A DNA stretch of 64,000 bases, taken from positions 806,001 through 870,000 of the forward strand of contig JANFOG010000012.1 of NCBI GenBank assembly GCA_024336345.1, given 5' to 3'. Made by a program: the position numbers and the translations under genes. Position 1 is the stretch's first letter; each line of letters starts with the position of its first letter. The notes below the pieces were generated by a model. The model searched no databases. It was given only the letters and a program-made list of their open reading frames with translations, and was not told the origin of the DNA. Shown here piece after piece: positions 46,826-58,207 of this stretch. This DNA is from Mariannaea sp. PMI_226 (taxonomy: Eukaryota > Ascomycota > Sordariomycetes > Hypocreales > Nectriaceae).

Positions 46826-46851
<26 letters not shown>
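46826..46851 (+). repeat. dinucleotide microsatellite (TG)13
   Basis: Thirteen TG units in intergenic DNA. An apparent open frame across it reads as alternating Cys and Val and is an artefact of the repeat. Confidence 0.9.
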
Positions 46852-48174
46852 CGCGGCTGTTGCCCGCGATCCCTGATGCGTCTGACGCCTCAACTCTTAA
46901 CTATGGTACCTAGTATAGAGTTACTCTCGCGCATGGAAACCTATCATAGGCCCTGGGCCTTGGATAGTTTGGAGTGTACGGGTACCCGGGCCTGGCTGTT
47001 CAATGACTTCAAGCCATGGCTCTTGAGTTTAAGCGTGATGAGAGAAAACCTCAGGCGATTCTGCAAAGGCGGACCAAGGTGCAGGTACAGTACTTCGAAC
47101 TGCATTTGCAATGGATTTTCATCCTTCCTTCAGAAACCCTGGACCCGGCTTCTGCAATATCCGTGTACCGCACGGAAATGATGTGGTGTAGTCTATAGAT
47201 TTGCTATATCTTCCGATGGAATGGGCTGCGATGTGATGCGAGGCCTCAATCTTGATAAAGCGGCGTTAGCTCGTGGGTTAAGCAACGAGATAGGGTCCAA
47301 TTCGATTGTGAGTTGCGCTGGTGGCGTCTCCAGTTCGCGCCATCATCATCATCATCCCATCGATTTACCACCCCCCATGTCGCTGTCCCTTCCCATCCCA
47401 TGCGCCCCCCCAAGTTGACAAAGACAAGACGCCGTCGTCTCCCGAGGCTTGAAAACAACCCGGTCATTCTTCCCTCCTTACCCCCCCGTTTCCGCCCGGA
47501 AGAATCTATGGTTCGTCTAGGGGATGCTCCGATATTGAGTTTCCGTACGACTAATTTGTTGGGAAAAGAAAAAACAAAAAAAAAATAAAAAATAACAAGT
47601 CGTTTCATGTCATGCTGTGTAGGTAGTTATCTGTTGTCGTGCATCTGCTACCCGGCCAATGTGGGTTCATCAACGTCAGGTACCTAGGTAGTTGCCATCG
47701 TCAATGGACGGGGACCATACTGGCGTATGTGTCTTCCATGGTTACTGAGCTAGGCTGCAAATGATGGCTCTAAATCGATATTTACAGGGGGTGCCGGTCA
47801 CTAATCACAACCTTCCCTGGGCAACCAGTGGATGGGTAGCCCGCTCCGGAAAATAGCCCCTAAAAGCCTACATCCACCATCAACCCGCCGGCGCCGAATT
47901 TAGGTCACGGCCGCCACCGCAGGCTCTGGATTTTTTTTTTTGGTTCTACCTACTAGTTAGGACCAACCGAACAAGTCTCGACATCCCCCATCCTGTTTTC
48001 GAGGCTCCAAAAACAATCTTGTCCCGCCACCGTAATCTCGATTATATTCTTCTCCCTCTTTTCTATCTCCCTTCTTGCTTTCCTTCTCCCTATTTTCCTG
48101 CTTCACTGGCTTTTCCCCATTGCTGCCACATCTCAATTCTCGGATCCCGAGTCGGAAGCACCTGGTGGCTAACA

Positions 48175-48186
48175 CCCCCCCCCCCC
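48175..48186 (+). repeat. homopolymer run of 12 C
   Basis: Twelve consecutive C in the CT-rich region upstream of the FHA-RING gene. Confidence 0.85.
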
Positions 48187-48987
48187 ATCCTCTCTCCCTC
48201 TTCTCCCTCTCTCCCCACGTACCCGCACGTGTCAGATCACCACCACCAGAGCTCTCGACGAACTACAGAGCGCACACCAACTGTATTTCTGCAGGGCGAG
48301 ACAATTGCGGCGCCGCTTTCACGTCACCGAAGATCATTCACATTGTCTCCCTCTACTACCATTACGATCGAGTAACAAAGCCCTGGCGACCTGGACCTTG
48401 AATCAAAAGCGCCAAGTAAACAACAAATAAAGCACAACCTACGCAGACAATATCCCAAGGGTTCATTCTTCTACTTCCTCCGCCCCCTTTCGGCGCGGAC
48501 CCCATTTCTCCCTCGCACCGTGCTCTTCGGCAGCTTTCAGCTTCATTGCACATTTCGGACAGCGCTCCTTTTGCCGCTCTTCTTTAGCTCGTCCAGTGTC
48601 TCAGTTGCCCCCATCGCCGTCTTCAGCTCTTCGTCTCTAGAGAACTCCTGCAGATTACATTACCACCCCCATAATTAGACCAGCTAATCAAGAAATCTCG
48701 ATTTCGTTCCCGGCCTGAGCTAAGCAGTCTAAATTGGGCATCCACTGATTTAGAAATACTTGATTGTCCTGAAGAACGCCCCTCAGATTTTAGGGAGAAT
48801 CTCCAAGGCTTTGCAAAATTTCCCTGTCCGTTCAGACTTAGGTCTCTCTAGGTTTCCCTATTTTTACCTTTTTTTTCTTTTTCTTTTCTTCCTGGGCTTT
48901 ACGTTTTGCGACATTCGATACAAGACGAACCGACATTCATCTCTCCACTTTCTCTCCCTGGCTTTCACCGGCCAAGATTCACGGCCA

Positions 48988-50938
48988 ATGTTCACTCAAC
49001 CAGTTTCGTCGCCGCCCCCTGGGCCGACAACAAATTCAAATGCTGCTTCAACATCACGCCCAAGCCGCCTTCGAGGTCTGAGCTATTTACGCAATTACAC
49101 ACAGAATCATATTCTCTCCCGCGACGGCCATCATAACGGCGCAACAGGCTCTGCAACGGGCACTCCAACAGGCACAGGGAGTGGTACTGGTAGCGGCAGC
49201 ACGTCCCCTGGCCGACACACAACCAGCACCGGCCTCACGCGATCCCTAAGCCATTCCCCAACTTCGACTGGTCCACCACCATCGTCCACACAGCATAACC
49301 ACTTGACCCTCGTCAGTTCCACGCCCGATCCCGTGAGAGGCACCACCACAACGTCGCCAAATTTTCCTGAGCCTGTTCCCCCGCTTCCCCCAGCCGCTGC
49401 TATTTCAAACTCTGCTTCGCAACAGTCTCCTTTGACCGTCATTAATCCTTTGGAACACGCCGTCACCGTCGATTCAGCACTCACAGATTCGCCCATTTCC
49501 AATAACAACGACGACCAGCCCACCATGACGAGGGCGAGAGCCTCCACCACTGGAGAGGCCTCCCCCAATTCTAGCGACACGATGCCTTCAATTCGATTCT
49601 CCGCCTACTACGACCCGCGATCCACCCGCCCGTCGCTTACCTTCCCTCCTATTTCCAGAACTCTCCCCACTGGTTCCGAAAGAATTCGTGTTGGTCGCTA
49701 TTCTGAACGCGACAGCCACTCCATGGCCAACACCCCTGGCAATCAGCCCTCTGCTGCTCCCGTCGGATTTAAGAGCAAGGTTGTCAGCCGGAGGCACTGC
49801 GAATTTTGGTATGAGGACGGCAAGTGGTACATCAAAGATGTAAAAAGTTCCAGTGGCACGTTCTTGAATCACATACGCTTGAGCCCTCCCTCCCAGGAAA
49901 GCAAGGCCTTCCCCGTCAACGATGGCGACATTGTGCAATTAGGTATCGACTTTAAGGGCGGCGAGGAGATGATATTCCGCTGTGTCAAGATGCGCCTGGA
50001 GCTTAATCGGGGTTGGCAGAATAAGCTGAACACTTTCAAGTACGTCTTCGCCATACACATGCACGGCTGGTCATTTCATTTTTTGGAGGATTATTACTAA
50101 CAATTTCGATAGCATGGCTGCCCATAAGCGCTTACAGACCATGGCTGCGAGTGGTGCGTCCAGCGTTAGTTCTCAAGATTGCTCAATATGTCTGAGCTCC
50201 ATCGCGGTAAGTCTTTCAAATCGCACGCCTGCCGTGGAAAGAATGAATCTTGCACGGGATATACTAATATGCGCCTAGCCATGCCAATCTTTGTTTGTGG
50301 CACCTTGCTCGCATACTTGGCATTATAAATGTGTGAGGTCGTTGCTCACATCGCCTCATTACCCTATCTTTATTTGTCCGAATTGCCGCGCCGGCGCTGA
50401 CCTTGAAGCCGACGTGGATGAGCTTGCAGAGGAATGGCAGCAGTTGAAGAACGAGGAGAAGGCAGATGCTGAGGCGGAGTCCGGTAATGAGGCACCGGTT
50501 GAAACTCCAACTCCTTCAGAACCAGCAGCACTTGTTGCTGCAACAGAGGTGGCAACTCCCCAACACGATGAGCCAGACGTACTTGATGTCGATCCAATGG
50601 ACATTACGGTTAACATTACGCCAGAGAGCCCAGAGCGAGAGCGAGAGCGAGAGCGAGGGAACGTGTCTCATGCCATCTCTGAACCACTTCCCATCCGAAG
50701 CGCGGCTTCGGGAGCTGGCCGACAAAACATACGTGATAGCCGAACTCCGTCGCCACCAGGTATGACGAACGGTGCGGAGGGACCTATTACCCCGAGAAAC
50801 AACGCCGGCCCATGGGTGTTTGACGGTAGTGCTGGACGCAACGCCAACGCGACCCTGGCCGAGATGAGGAGCCTTGATGCTGCTGCGGAAATGAATATGG
50901 ATGGCCCACCCACAAGCGACGACTCAAGCTCGCGATAG
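48988..50938 (+). CDS. dma1: FHA-RING E3 ubiquitin ligase, Dma1/Chf type
   Basis: Exons 48988-50039, 50113-50206 and 50279-50938, giving 601 residues. The first 220 residues are Ser/Thr/Pro-rich and disordered. The FHA domain (about 232-345) has the phosphothreonine-binding signature: GRYSER, then SRRHCEF, then SSSGTFLNH. The RING is complete and split by the second intron: C374, C377, C392, H394, H397, C400, C415 and C418 (C3H2C3). The C-terminal tail is acidic, with an ERERER run near residue 500. FHA-then-RING order is that of S. pombe Dma1, budding-yeast Dma1/Dma2 and human RNF8/CHFR. These ligases restrain septation and mitotic exit and act in spindle-position checkpoints. The long N-terminus is typical of filamentous relatives. 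I chose ATG 48988 as the first in-frame ATG after the CT-rich leader. Confidence 0.92.
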
Positions 50939-52129
50939 AAAGTTTTACCTGGCCTAAGCTACCCTTGATGTGCTTTTTCATACCTGGTTCAGTCGATGTC
51001 AGTATGATGGTACATTTTGCTCAGTAATACCTTGCTCGGCAGCACAATGCGAGCGGATTAATGACTCCCTGACACCGATAATAACCCACACTCTTTTTTT
51101 TTTTTTCATTTTTCATTTTCTTCATGCCTTTCGAAATCCATGCACAAAGCACAGGCGTTGGGGCAGATGCTATCGTCCTTCGTTTTCTATCAATACCCAA
51201 AGCTCTCGTGAAGGGTTCGGGATTTATTTTTTTTATATATATCTACGATCTACGGGAAATGCAGACCCAAGAGATTTGCATCAGATGAAGGGGGATGGGG
51301 GCGGGCAATCTTATTATTATGGCGGAGCGGCGGGCGGTCTATATCGATTCTTGTACACAGCGGCAGAATTGGCTGGGGTTGTCTCGGGATTCTCAGCAGA
51401 TAAGTTGGCATATTGTTTTATGCCGTGATCCTATGCTTGGGTCACGACGCGTTGCGGAATCTGGGAGGTTGATAATGAGATGGATTACATATATATAATT
51501 GCGACGGTATACCGCCGCAGACTTTCTACCCTTCCACTTTTCATCGTATCCAACATCGTTGCCTTTTGAGTTTTTGGATGGAGTGCGGGGGTCGTTCATG
51601 GACGGACAAGGTTAGTGTTAGCGCTATCATATGATATCATTTTGCTGTGCATCAGAGAGTTGATTCACAGCGAAAATGCGTTTGGTCGTATTTGCGAATG
51701 AAGACGTCCGAGAACGGTCATCAGGTAGATCTACTTGTAATGCCCTACAGATGTTCAGCACCTACCTCTACGATGTGGACTAGGTACTGGAATATGATAG
51801 TCGAGTAATGCAGACTTGTCTCATTCTGAGGCTTTCCTGATTGGGCAACTGCCCACAAAGCCCGTCTCTGCGAACTCGGCAGCATATCATTATGTCATCG
51901 GCCAAGACCACCCCCGGGCACCGAGATGATCCGGCCTATCGCCGAACCCGCTTTCCAGCGAACTGATTTGCTCATGCTGGGGGGGTTCTGTGTGTGTGTG
52001 TGTGAGCGTGTGTGGCCAATTTTCTTTGTCCAAGGTCTGGGCGCCAAACTCGTAGCATTGCATTGCATCGCATTTTCGCATGTGTTGCAGAGCCATATTT
52101 TCAATTTTTCTTTTCCCTAGTCAGCAATA
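50939..52129. other. intergenic between the FHA-RING gene and MPP-alpha
   Basis: Contains the 3' UTR of the ligase gene (T10 and AT tracts around 51090-51240) and the promoter of MPP-alpha, with a (TG)8 tract at 51989-52004. CCCTAG at 52115-52120, just before the MPP ATG, could be the acceptor of a leader intron. No other gene is supported. Confidence 0.6.
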
Positions 52130-53931
52130 ATGTTGCGGCAACTTCACACACGACTGCCGTCGAGGCTACGAGCCTCAGTAGGCTCACGATTAGCGAAACA
52201 GACTGCTAGCTTTTCCTTGTCTGCTCGGAAGCTACAAGCCCAGCATTCTCAGGTACGGAGCGGGATGAACGGGGCTTTATTCCCCTCCCCTTGGAAAAGC
52301 AATGTGAGAAGAGAACTAATATTTTTATTCACCATAAGTTGAACGATGAGAGCCTCGGCCAAGTCACAACTCTTCCCAACGGCCTTCGTGTCGCCTCCGA
52401 AGCTCTGCCCGGATCCTTCACTGGTATTGGTGTATACGTCGAGGGCGGCTCCCGCTTCGAAAATGATTCCCTTCGAGGTGTTTCCCACATTATGGATCGC
52501 CTGGCGTTCAAGTCAACCTCCAAGCACACCGCAGACGAAGTGCTCGAGCAAGTCGAAGCCCTGGGCGGCAACATTCAGTGCGCCAGCTCCCGAGAGTCCA
52601 TGATGTACCAGGCCGCCACCTTCAACAACGCCGTGCCCCAGACCGTCCAGCTGCTCGCCGAGACGATTCGCGATCCCCAAATCACCGACGCCGAAGTTGC
52701 CGACCAGATCGAGACCGCCCGATACGAGATCCGTGAGATCTGGAGCAAGCCCGAACTTATCCTGCCCGAGCTTGTGCACACTGCTGCTTTCAAGGACAAT
52801 ACTCTCGGAAACCCGCTATTGTGCCCGGAGGAGCGCTTGGGAAGCATCAACCGCAACACCGTTCAGATGTACCGTGACCTGTTCTACCGCCCCGAACGCA
52901 TGGTCGTGGCTTTTGCAGGTGTTGAGCATAGCGAAGCCGTAGAGCTGACCAACAAGTTCTTTGGCGATATGGTCAAGGCCTCGAGTGAGTCGATGTCACA
53001 GAGCGGATCCGAGACAAGCGAGAGCGAGTTGTCGGATAGCGAAACGACAACGTCAACTCTCTCCTCCTCTTCATCTTCCTCGTCACCAAACCTTCTCTCC
53101 AAAATTCCTTTCTTCAAGAACATCTCCACCTCCGCCTCCAGGAACGCCACTGTCCTCGATACCCCTCCTTCGCAGCTCCAGCTCCAGCAACCTTCTCGCT
53201 ACACTGGTGGCTTTCTCTCTCTGCCTTCTCAGCCTCCCTCACTCAGCGGACTTCCCACCTTCACTCACATCCACGTTGCTTTCGAGGGTCTTCCCGTTGC
53301 TTCGGAGGATATCTACGCCCTTGCGACCTTGCAGACTCTCCTCGGTGGTGGCGGTTCTTTCTCCGCTGGTGGCCCTGGTAAGGGTATGTACTCTCGCCTC
53401 TACACCAATGTCCTCAACCAATACGGCTGGGTCGAATCTTGCGTTGCTTTCAACCACTCTTACACCGACTCTGGACTCTTCGGCATTGCGGCCTCATGCC
53501 TCCCCGGCCGTACCAGCTCCATGATCGACGTCATCTGCCAGGAGCTCCGAGCCTTGACTCTGGAGTCCGGTTTCTCCAGTCTGCAAGAGCTGGAGGTGTC
53601 TCGTGCGAAGAACCAGCTGCGTTCCAGCCTGCTCATGAACCTCGAGAGCCGCATGGTGGAGCTCGAGGATCTTGGTCGCTCCATCCAGGTCCACAGCCGT
53701 AAGATCCCCGTGAAAGTTATGTGCGACAAGATCAACGCCGTGACTGTCAAGGACCTTCGTCGTGTGGCTAGAATGGTCGTTGGCGGCAAGGTGAGGAACA
53801 TCGGACAGGGTAGCGGTGCTCCCACCGTGGTGCTGCAGGAGGCTCAGGCCTACGGTGTCAGCAACCACACCATGTCCTGGGACCAGATTCAGGATCGAAT
53901 CGATAGTTGGAAGCTCGGTAGCCGTTCCTAA
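52130..53931 (+). CDS. MAS2: mitochondrial processing peptidase alpha subunit
   Basis: Exons 52130-52252 and 52339-53931, giving 571 residues. The N-terminus (MLRQLHTRLPSRLRASVG) is Arg-rich with no acidic residues for about 35 positions, a matrix presequence. The M16 fold follows: TTLPNGLRVASE, then SHIMDRLAFKST where catalytic subunits have HxxEH, so this is the non-catalytic alpha subunit. The glycine-rich substrate loop TLLGGGGSFSAGGPGKGMYSR (about 374-394) is intact. With the beta subunit it cleaves presequences from imported matrix proteins; the Gly-rich loop presents the substrate. Yeast Mas2 has 482 residues; the excess is mainly a Ser-rich insert at about 256-328, placed before YTGGF. 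It is in tandem with the FHA-RING gene and converges on the hydrolase gene. Confidence 0.95.
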
Positions 53932-54870
53932 CTGAGCCTGACTTTTGGCTGCCTGTTCGCCCCCAAACGTCTTGTTAGCGCTTTGCTGCGCCCATACAAC
54001 ATGAGCGAAAATGCGTCCGCAAGGGGAAAGAAAGGGAAAAAAAAAACCTAATTGCTTCCTTAATAAATAGCGGGATATAGAGGGACCTTCGCGGGTTCAC
54101 CACGCCACTCAATTCCGTGAACAAATGAATCAACGAATGTGAAAAGGAGGAGAATGTATTATATAGTCTTGTACATCATATACCGGAATGGGAAGAATCC
54201 AACGGTTCTTGGTGGTAGAGTAGGCAAGCACAACGCGTGGGGAGGGAAGGAAATACGACATCTCCTGCAAGGGTACAGACAGGAGGTTCCGCATGAAGGT
54301 ACTGTACGGCTCTATCTATACGAAGCATGTTTACTCGGGGTGTGGACTTGGAGAATTGGGTTTTCCAAATATGTGCAAAATAGACACTCAATGTACAATA
54401 TGCCTTTGGATGAGACTTCTGCGCATTATAGAGCAATATGTGGAATCAGTTGGCTTCCGTTTCTATGGACCAGAACCGACAATTTGATGATAATAGAAAT
54501 TTCCATCATGGGCATTTCCTAAACCATGAACCCGATTGAAACATTGAGTAAGGATGGTTGATATCCATGTGGAAAAAAGAGCATTGATTTATATATTTAT
54601 ATCTAGATATATAGTCATGCAAGTGCTTCATTGTATAAAGCCCCAAAAACTCCTAACCCAAAAAAAATCCAAGTGAGGACCGCTGTGTTTCCGAAAGGCA
54701 ATTTATCCTTGTTCTACCTGTAGATTGTGTGCTCGCTAACCTTTGAGAGTTCTGTATCCCTGAATTCCTTCCATGATGATGATGCGTTTTGGTATAGATA
54801 AAAACAAACTCCCAATTTCAAACAGAAAAGTGAACTCTCACCAAGAAAAAAAAAGGGGGCGCAATGAGTT
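53932..54870. other. convergent 3' region between MPP-alpha and the YML020W-like gene
   Basis: No gene is supported. It holds both 3' UTRs, with A9 and AT-rich tracts (54038-54046, 54585-54615). An open frame at 54139-54522 has no family resemblance. Confidence 0.6.
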
Positions 54871-57635
54871 TTATAGTTTTGAACGGACGGCTTCAAGGCG
54901 ATATTTCACATCCTTGAGGGCCTTGTTCGTTGGCTTCCAATCGTCGAATTGACGAAGCAGCTCATCTGCCTCGGCGCTGAGCTCTGTTTTTACAAAGTCC
55001 TCTTCAAGCAAGCCACGCATTATCCAGGGCAATACGTATGGGTTCGCAGAAGCAAGCGGACCCTGACGTGGCGTTATTTCGCAAGGAGAAGGAGACTGGG
55101 CTGGTGTAGTCTCAAGGGTGTGTGAAATGGCAAGGTCATAGACTGCGTCGTCGAAATAGAGCCGGGAATGACCCGCACCAGAGTAGAGGGACCCTGCGAG
55201 AGAGACAGAGAGCTCACGGATGAGACCGTGGTCAGAAACACCAAGATTGCGGAGCTTGAGGGCAAACCCGACAAGGTGGGCAATAAAATCCGGAGCGTGA
55301 ACGCGTCCATCAATGAAGACGGCACGGTAGATGTAAGGATGATTGGCGGGTGAGTAGACGGCCGACTGTGATAAATGTGTTAGGGGCATTCAAATCTAAG
55401 CATGGAGGTGGATAGCTTACCTCCATCGGGACCAGTTGGTCATCGATGCTACCAATGAATGTGATACGCGCTCCATACTCGAGTACTTGCTTGAGGGATG
55501 TTTCAAAGCGCTTCGAGTTATCGCTCTCGGGGTTTGCAAATTCCCAAAGCTCAGCTGCTGAGCCCATCAAGAGACTAGATTTGATATCTGGGAAGGGTCC
55601 CATTGACACGCCGGCCATCGCACAAACACCTATCTTGGCATCGGTGATAATGCCAAGGTCAATGAGCTTCTCGAGCAGCATGATACTCACAGGGACGCCT
55701 TGGGAATGACACGCAATAACCACCAGGTCAGCACCCCGGATATGGTCAATCCAATTCAGCATGAGCTTCCAGAGATTCTCCACGCGGTCCTTGATTTTGC
55801 CCTCGCCTTCAAGAGCTACCTTTTCGATTTCACAGTCGCCGCAGCCATGGTCCTCTGCCCATCGTCGGATAGACTCAGCACAGAGGCTTGCAAAACGTAG
55901 AGAAGTCCCCGTTGGTTGACCAATCATTGGCCGAAGGTAGCTTGCCGGGAACAGGCCATGAACACCGATGGCGATGGCTTTCCGAATCTTGGGTGGATCT
56001 CGCAGCCGGAATACATGATTAGCTGGCGGTTGTTTGGTGTGAAGGAGGAATTGTCTGATCTGCTTAAGAATGGACGGATTCTCCTTCATCTGGTAGGTGC
56101 TAGAGAAATTTGGCAAAAGAAGATTATTGAGAGATTTCGATGAGATTTCAGACTCGGCAATGGATTGGTTCGATGGGCCAACCTTCCCTGGAGCAATTAC
56201 TGACTGACTCAGATCCTGCTTGTGGTGGGCTGTGCTAGTTGGTGTAGACGCTCCAGACACTGGCGACGATGAGCCATCTATCTCCATGGAATGAGGTCGT
56301 TGTCGTTTGGTTCTTCGCCATGTTGACTTCCCTTGAATATCCTTGGGCTTGGATGGGCCTCCCTTCGATGCCTTGGTCGGAGATTCAGATACATCACACT
56401 CCTCCATGGGCTTAGGGTGCTCTTCGGAGCCCTCGCCTATGACTGCAATTTCTCCAGACTCTGGGGAAAGTGTCTCCCCTTTGACCTTCGGTGAATCCCT
56501 TGACCAAAAGGCCCAGGTAGAGCCCGCACGAGGCGCAGGTTCATGTTTGTGGGGAGGTGGCGGCGGTGGTGCATCTGTCATGACAACATCCTCGGACGCT
56601 TCATTATTGGTTGCTATATCTTGCTGGGGATCAAGAGCTGGTTCCGTCTTCGGGGGATAAGGAGACGAGCGCCATAATCCAAACCAAGAGGTCGTAGGTG
56701 CGCTCATAGCAAGTTGCGGAGTGTTATCTTCCAGCGCCTGAGTTTGTGCAGGAGGAGTTACTGGACGATGCTCTTCGGCAACTCTCTGTATCTCTTTTGG
56801 AGCATCCTGTAGATTGTCATGCGCGGGTTCTATCGTCGTGGTAGGTACTTCTTTGGTTGTTTCGGGGTTATCAGGCAGCGGCGAAGGCTGAGCATCTGGG
56901 ATCGGAGCCCGGGAGAGCCAACCGAACCAACCAGAAGTTGCCGGTGGACGCAGAGGAGTGGCCGCAGCTATATTTACATCGGTATTTATCGTTGCATCAT
57001 CTTTTGGTATATTGATATCCTGGGTTACAATAGTGTTGTCGTCGGATTTTTGAGATGTCGTGTGTTGCGTGTCTTCGGCTGCCATCGCGTCATCCGGCTT
57101 TACTTCAGGAATATCGGGCAAGCCTCGAATGCTCTCCTCTGTACTGTGCAGACTCGCCGTCTCGTCTGCCTTTTTCGATTCGAACCGACTAAGATCGGGG
57201 GCCTTAGATGATTTGATGGTGCCGCCCAGGATATTTTCTTTAGCGACCGATGTTGAGGCAGCAGCCTTTGGGGGCGTTGACCAGGAACCATTCCAGCTCT
57301 TAGTCTTTTTGATCTGTCATGGCAAGTTTAGTTATACGCAATGACGGGGTTGGTATGTAGAAGGAAAGGGGGATATCAAAGCAGAGGAAAATTAAAATAA
57401 AATAAAATAACCATACATAACGCTCTTTGTCCTGGTCAGGCATGGCAACAGGAGTGCTGACAGCTGCATTTCGCGGGGGCGACATGTGGTGATTGCTGCT
57501 GGGCTTTGCCGCCGAGGACGAGATGGGCGATATTGGTGCCTGTGACAGTGACGTAGGGCCTGTCGGATCGGAGGTGGGAGTCTGAGATTGCTGTGCTTCC
57601 GCCGCATTACGGCGTGCCCTCTTTCGAGGAAGCAT
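54871..57635 (-). CDS. YML020W-like alpha/beta hydrolase-fold protein
   Basis: Exons 57635-57417, 57313-55421 and 55365-54871, giving 868 residues; all introns are phase 0. The first 440 residues are disordered, Pro/Ser/Thr/Glu-rich, and basic at the start (MLPRKRARRN). The hydrolase-like domain begins near IAIGVHGLFPASYLRPMIG (about 510). It contains ADLVVIACHSQGVPVS with Ser610 at the nucleophile elbow (A-C-H-S-Q-G, where GxSxG would have Gly first). It continues through FIGSIDDQLVPMESAVYSP and ends with a helical cap or tail. This matches the fungal proteins related to yeast YML020W, whose substrate is unknown. The domain's last part comes from exon 3 (RAVFIDGR). Four Trp-x2/3-Trp motifs punctuate the disordered half (see findings). 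It diverges from RRP5. Hydrolase activity is inferred from fold resemblance only. Confidence 0.8.
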
Positions 57636-58207
57636 CACGAATGAATAAGTAAAGGAGAAGCTGCCATGGATTTGTGCATCAAAGGAGGTCAAGCGACGTG
57701 TATTGATTGTTATGAAAGGTGTCTAATTTCTGGGGTTCGATAGAGTCCAAGGCGCGCTTTTGAATCTAAGGTATGCATGGAGCCAATATGTCAAGTTAGT
57801 TGGCTAGGCAGGCCGTAAGGTTGGCCGAGGGGAGCAATCCTGTCAGCTCCAGTGTCGCCGAAAGAGGTTTAGCTGCCCCAACGAATGGGATAGGCTCCCG
57901 TCGGCAGTGCTCGCACTCGAAGGTGCCCTGTGTGAGATGAAGGATGATGATGAAGCGTGGGTGCGTGGGTGCGTGGGTGCGTGGAAGCGTGGCGGCGTGG
58001 GTCCCAGCTCCGGAGCTCGGGAAAACTGAGAAGCCATCCATAGCCCAAAAAAGGTACCTACAGTATGTACTTTTCTTATCGGTGGGCCGCCGCTACCTTA
58101 TCGTCGTCCCGCCGTTCGAAAAAAAATTCGAGCCATGAACTTCTAGGTACAATCGCTCTCTTCGTCTACAGCGACGCAGCAGATGTTGTTGCGCCGACAA
58201 TTCTGCA
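57636..58207. promoter_or_regulatory. shared divergent promoter between the YML020W-like gene and RRP5
   Basis: 572 bases between start codons. It contains six copies of an 8-bp unit (57955-58002), AGGTACCTA at 58052-58060, and an A8 tract flanked by TTCG and its complement (58115-58131), 77 bases before the RRP5 ATG. The last resembles the A/T-rich RRPE element known from yeast ribosome-biogenesis promoters, but conservation in filamentous fungi is not shown here. Confidence 0.55.
57955..58002 (+). repeat. minisatellite: six copies of an 8-bp unit (GCGTGGGT)
   Basis: Units 1-3 and 6 are exact GCGTGGGT; unit 4 ends GGAA and unit 5 GGCG. It lies in the YML020W-like/RRP5 divergent promoter. 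Confidence 0.92.

Larger units (their letters stand above)
43473..48987. other. gene-poor region, about 5.5 kb, ending in the Dma1-type gene's leader
   Basis: No supported gene. GGTACCTA-type motifs cluster on the right (46598-46606, 46617-46629, 46905-46913, 47679-47690). From about 48000 the sequence becomes a long CT-rich leader or promoter of the FHA-RING gene, with a C12 run. Open frames such as 45403-45858 and 46798-47181 are biased in composition or built over simple repeats. No tRNA, rRNA or transposon was recognised. Confidence 0.6.

Noticed and set aside
46798..47181. Open frame beginning with a Cys-Val repeat
   Set aside because: The repeat is the translation of the (TG)13 microsatellite.
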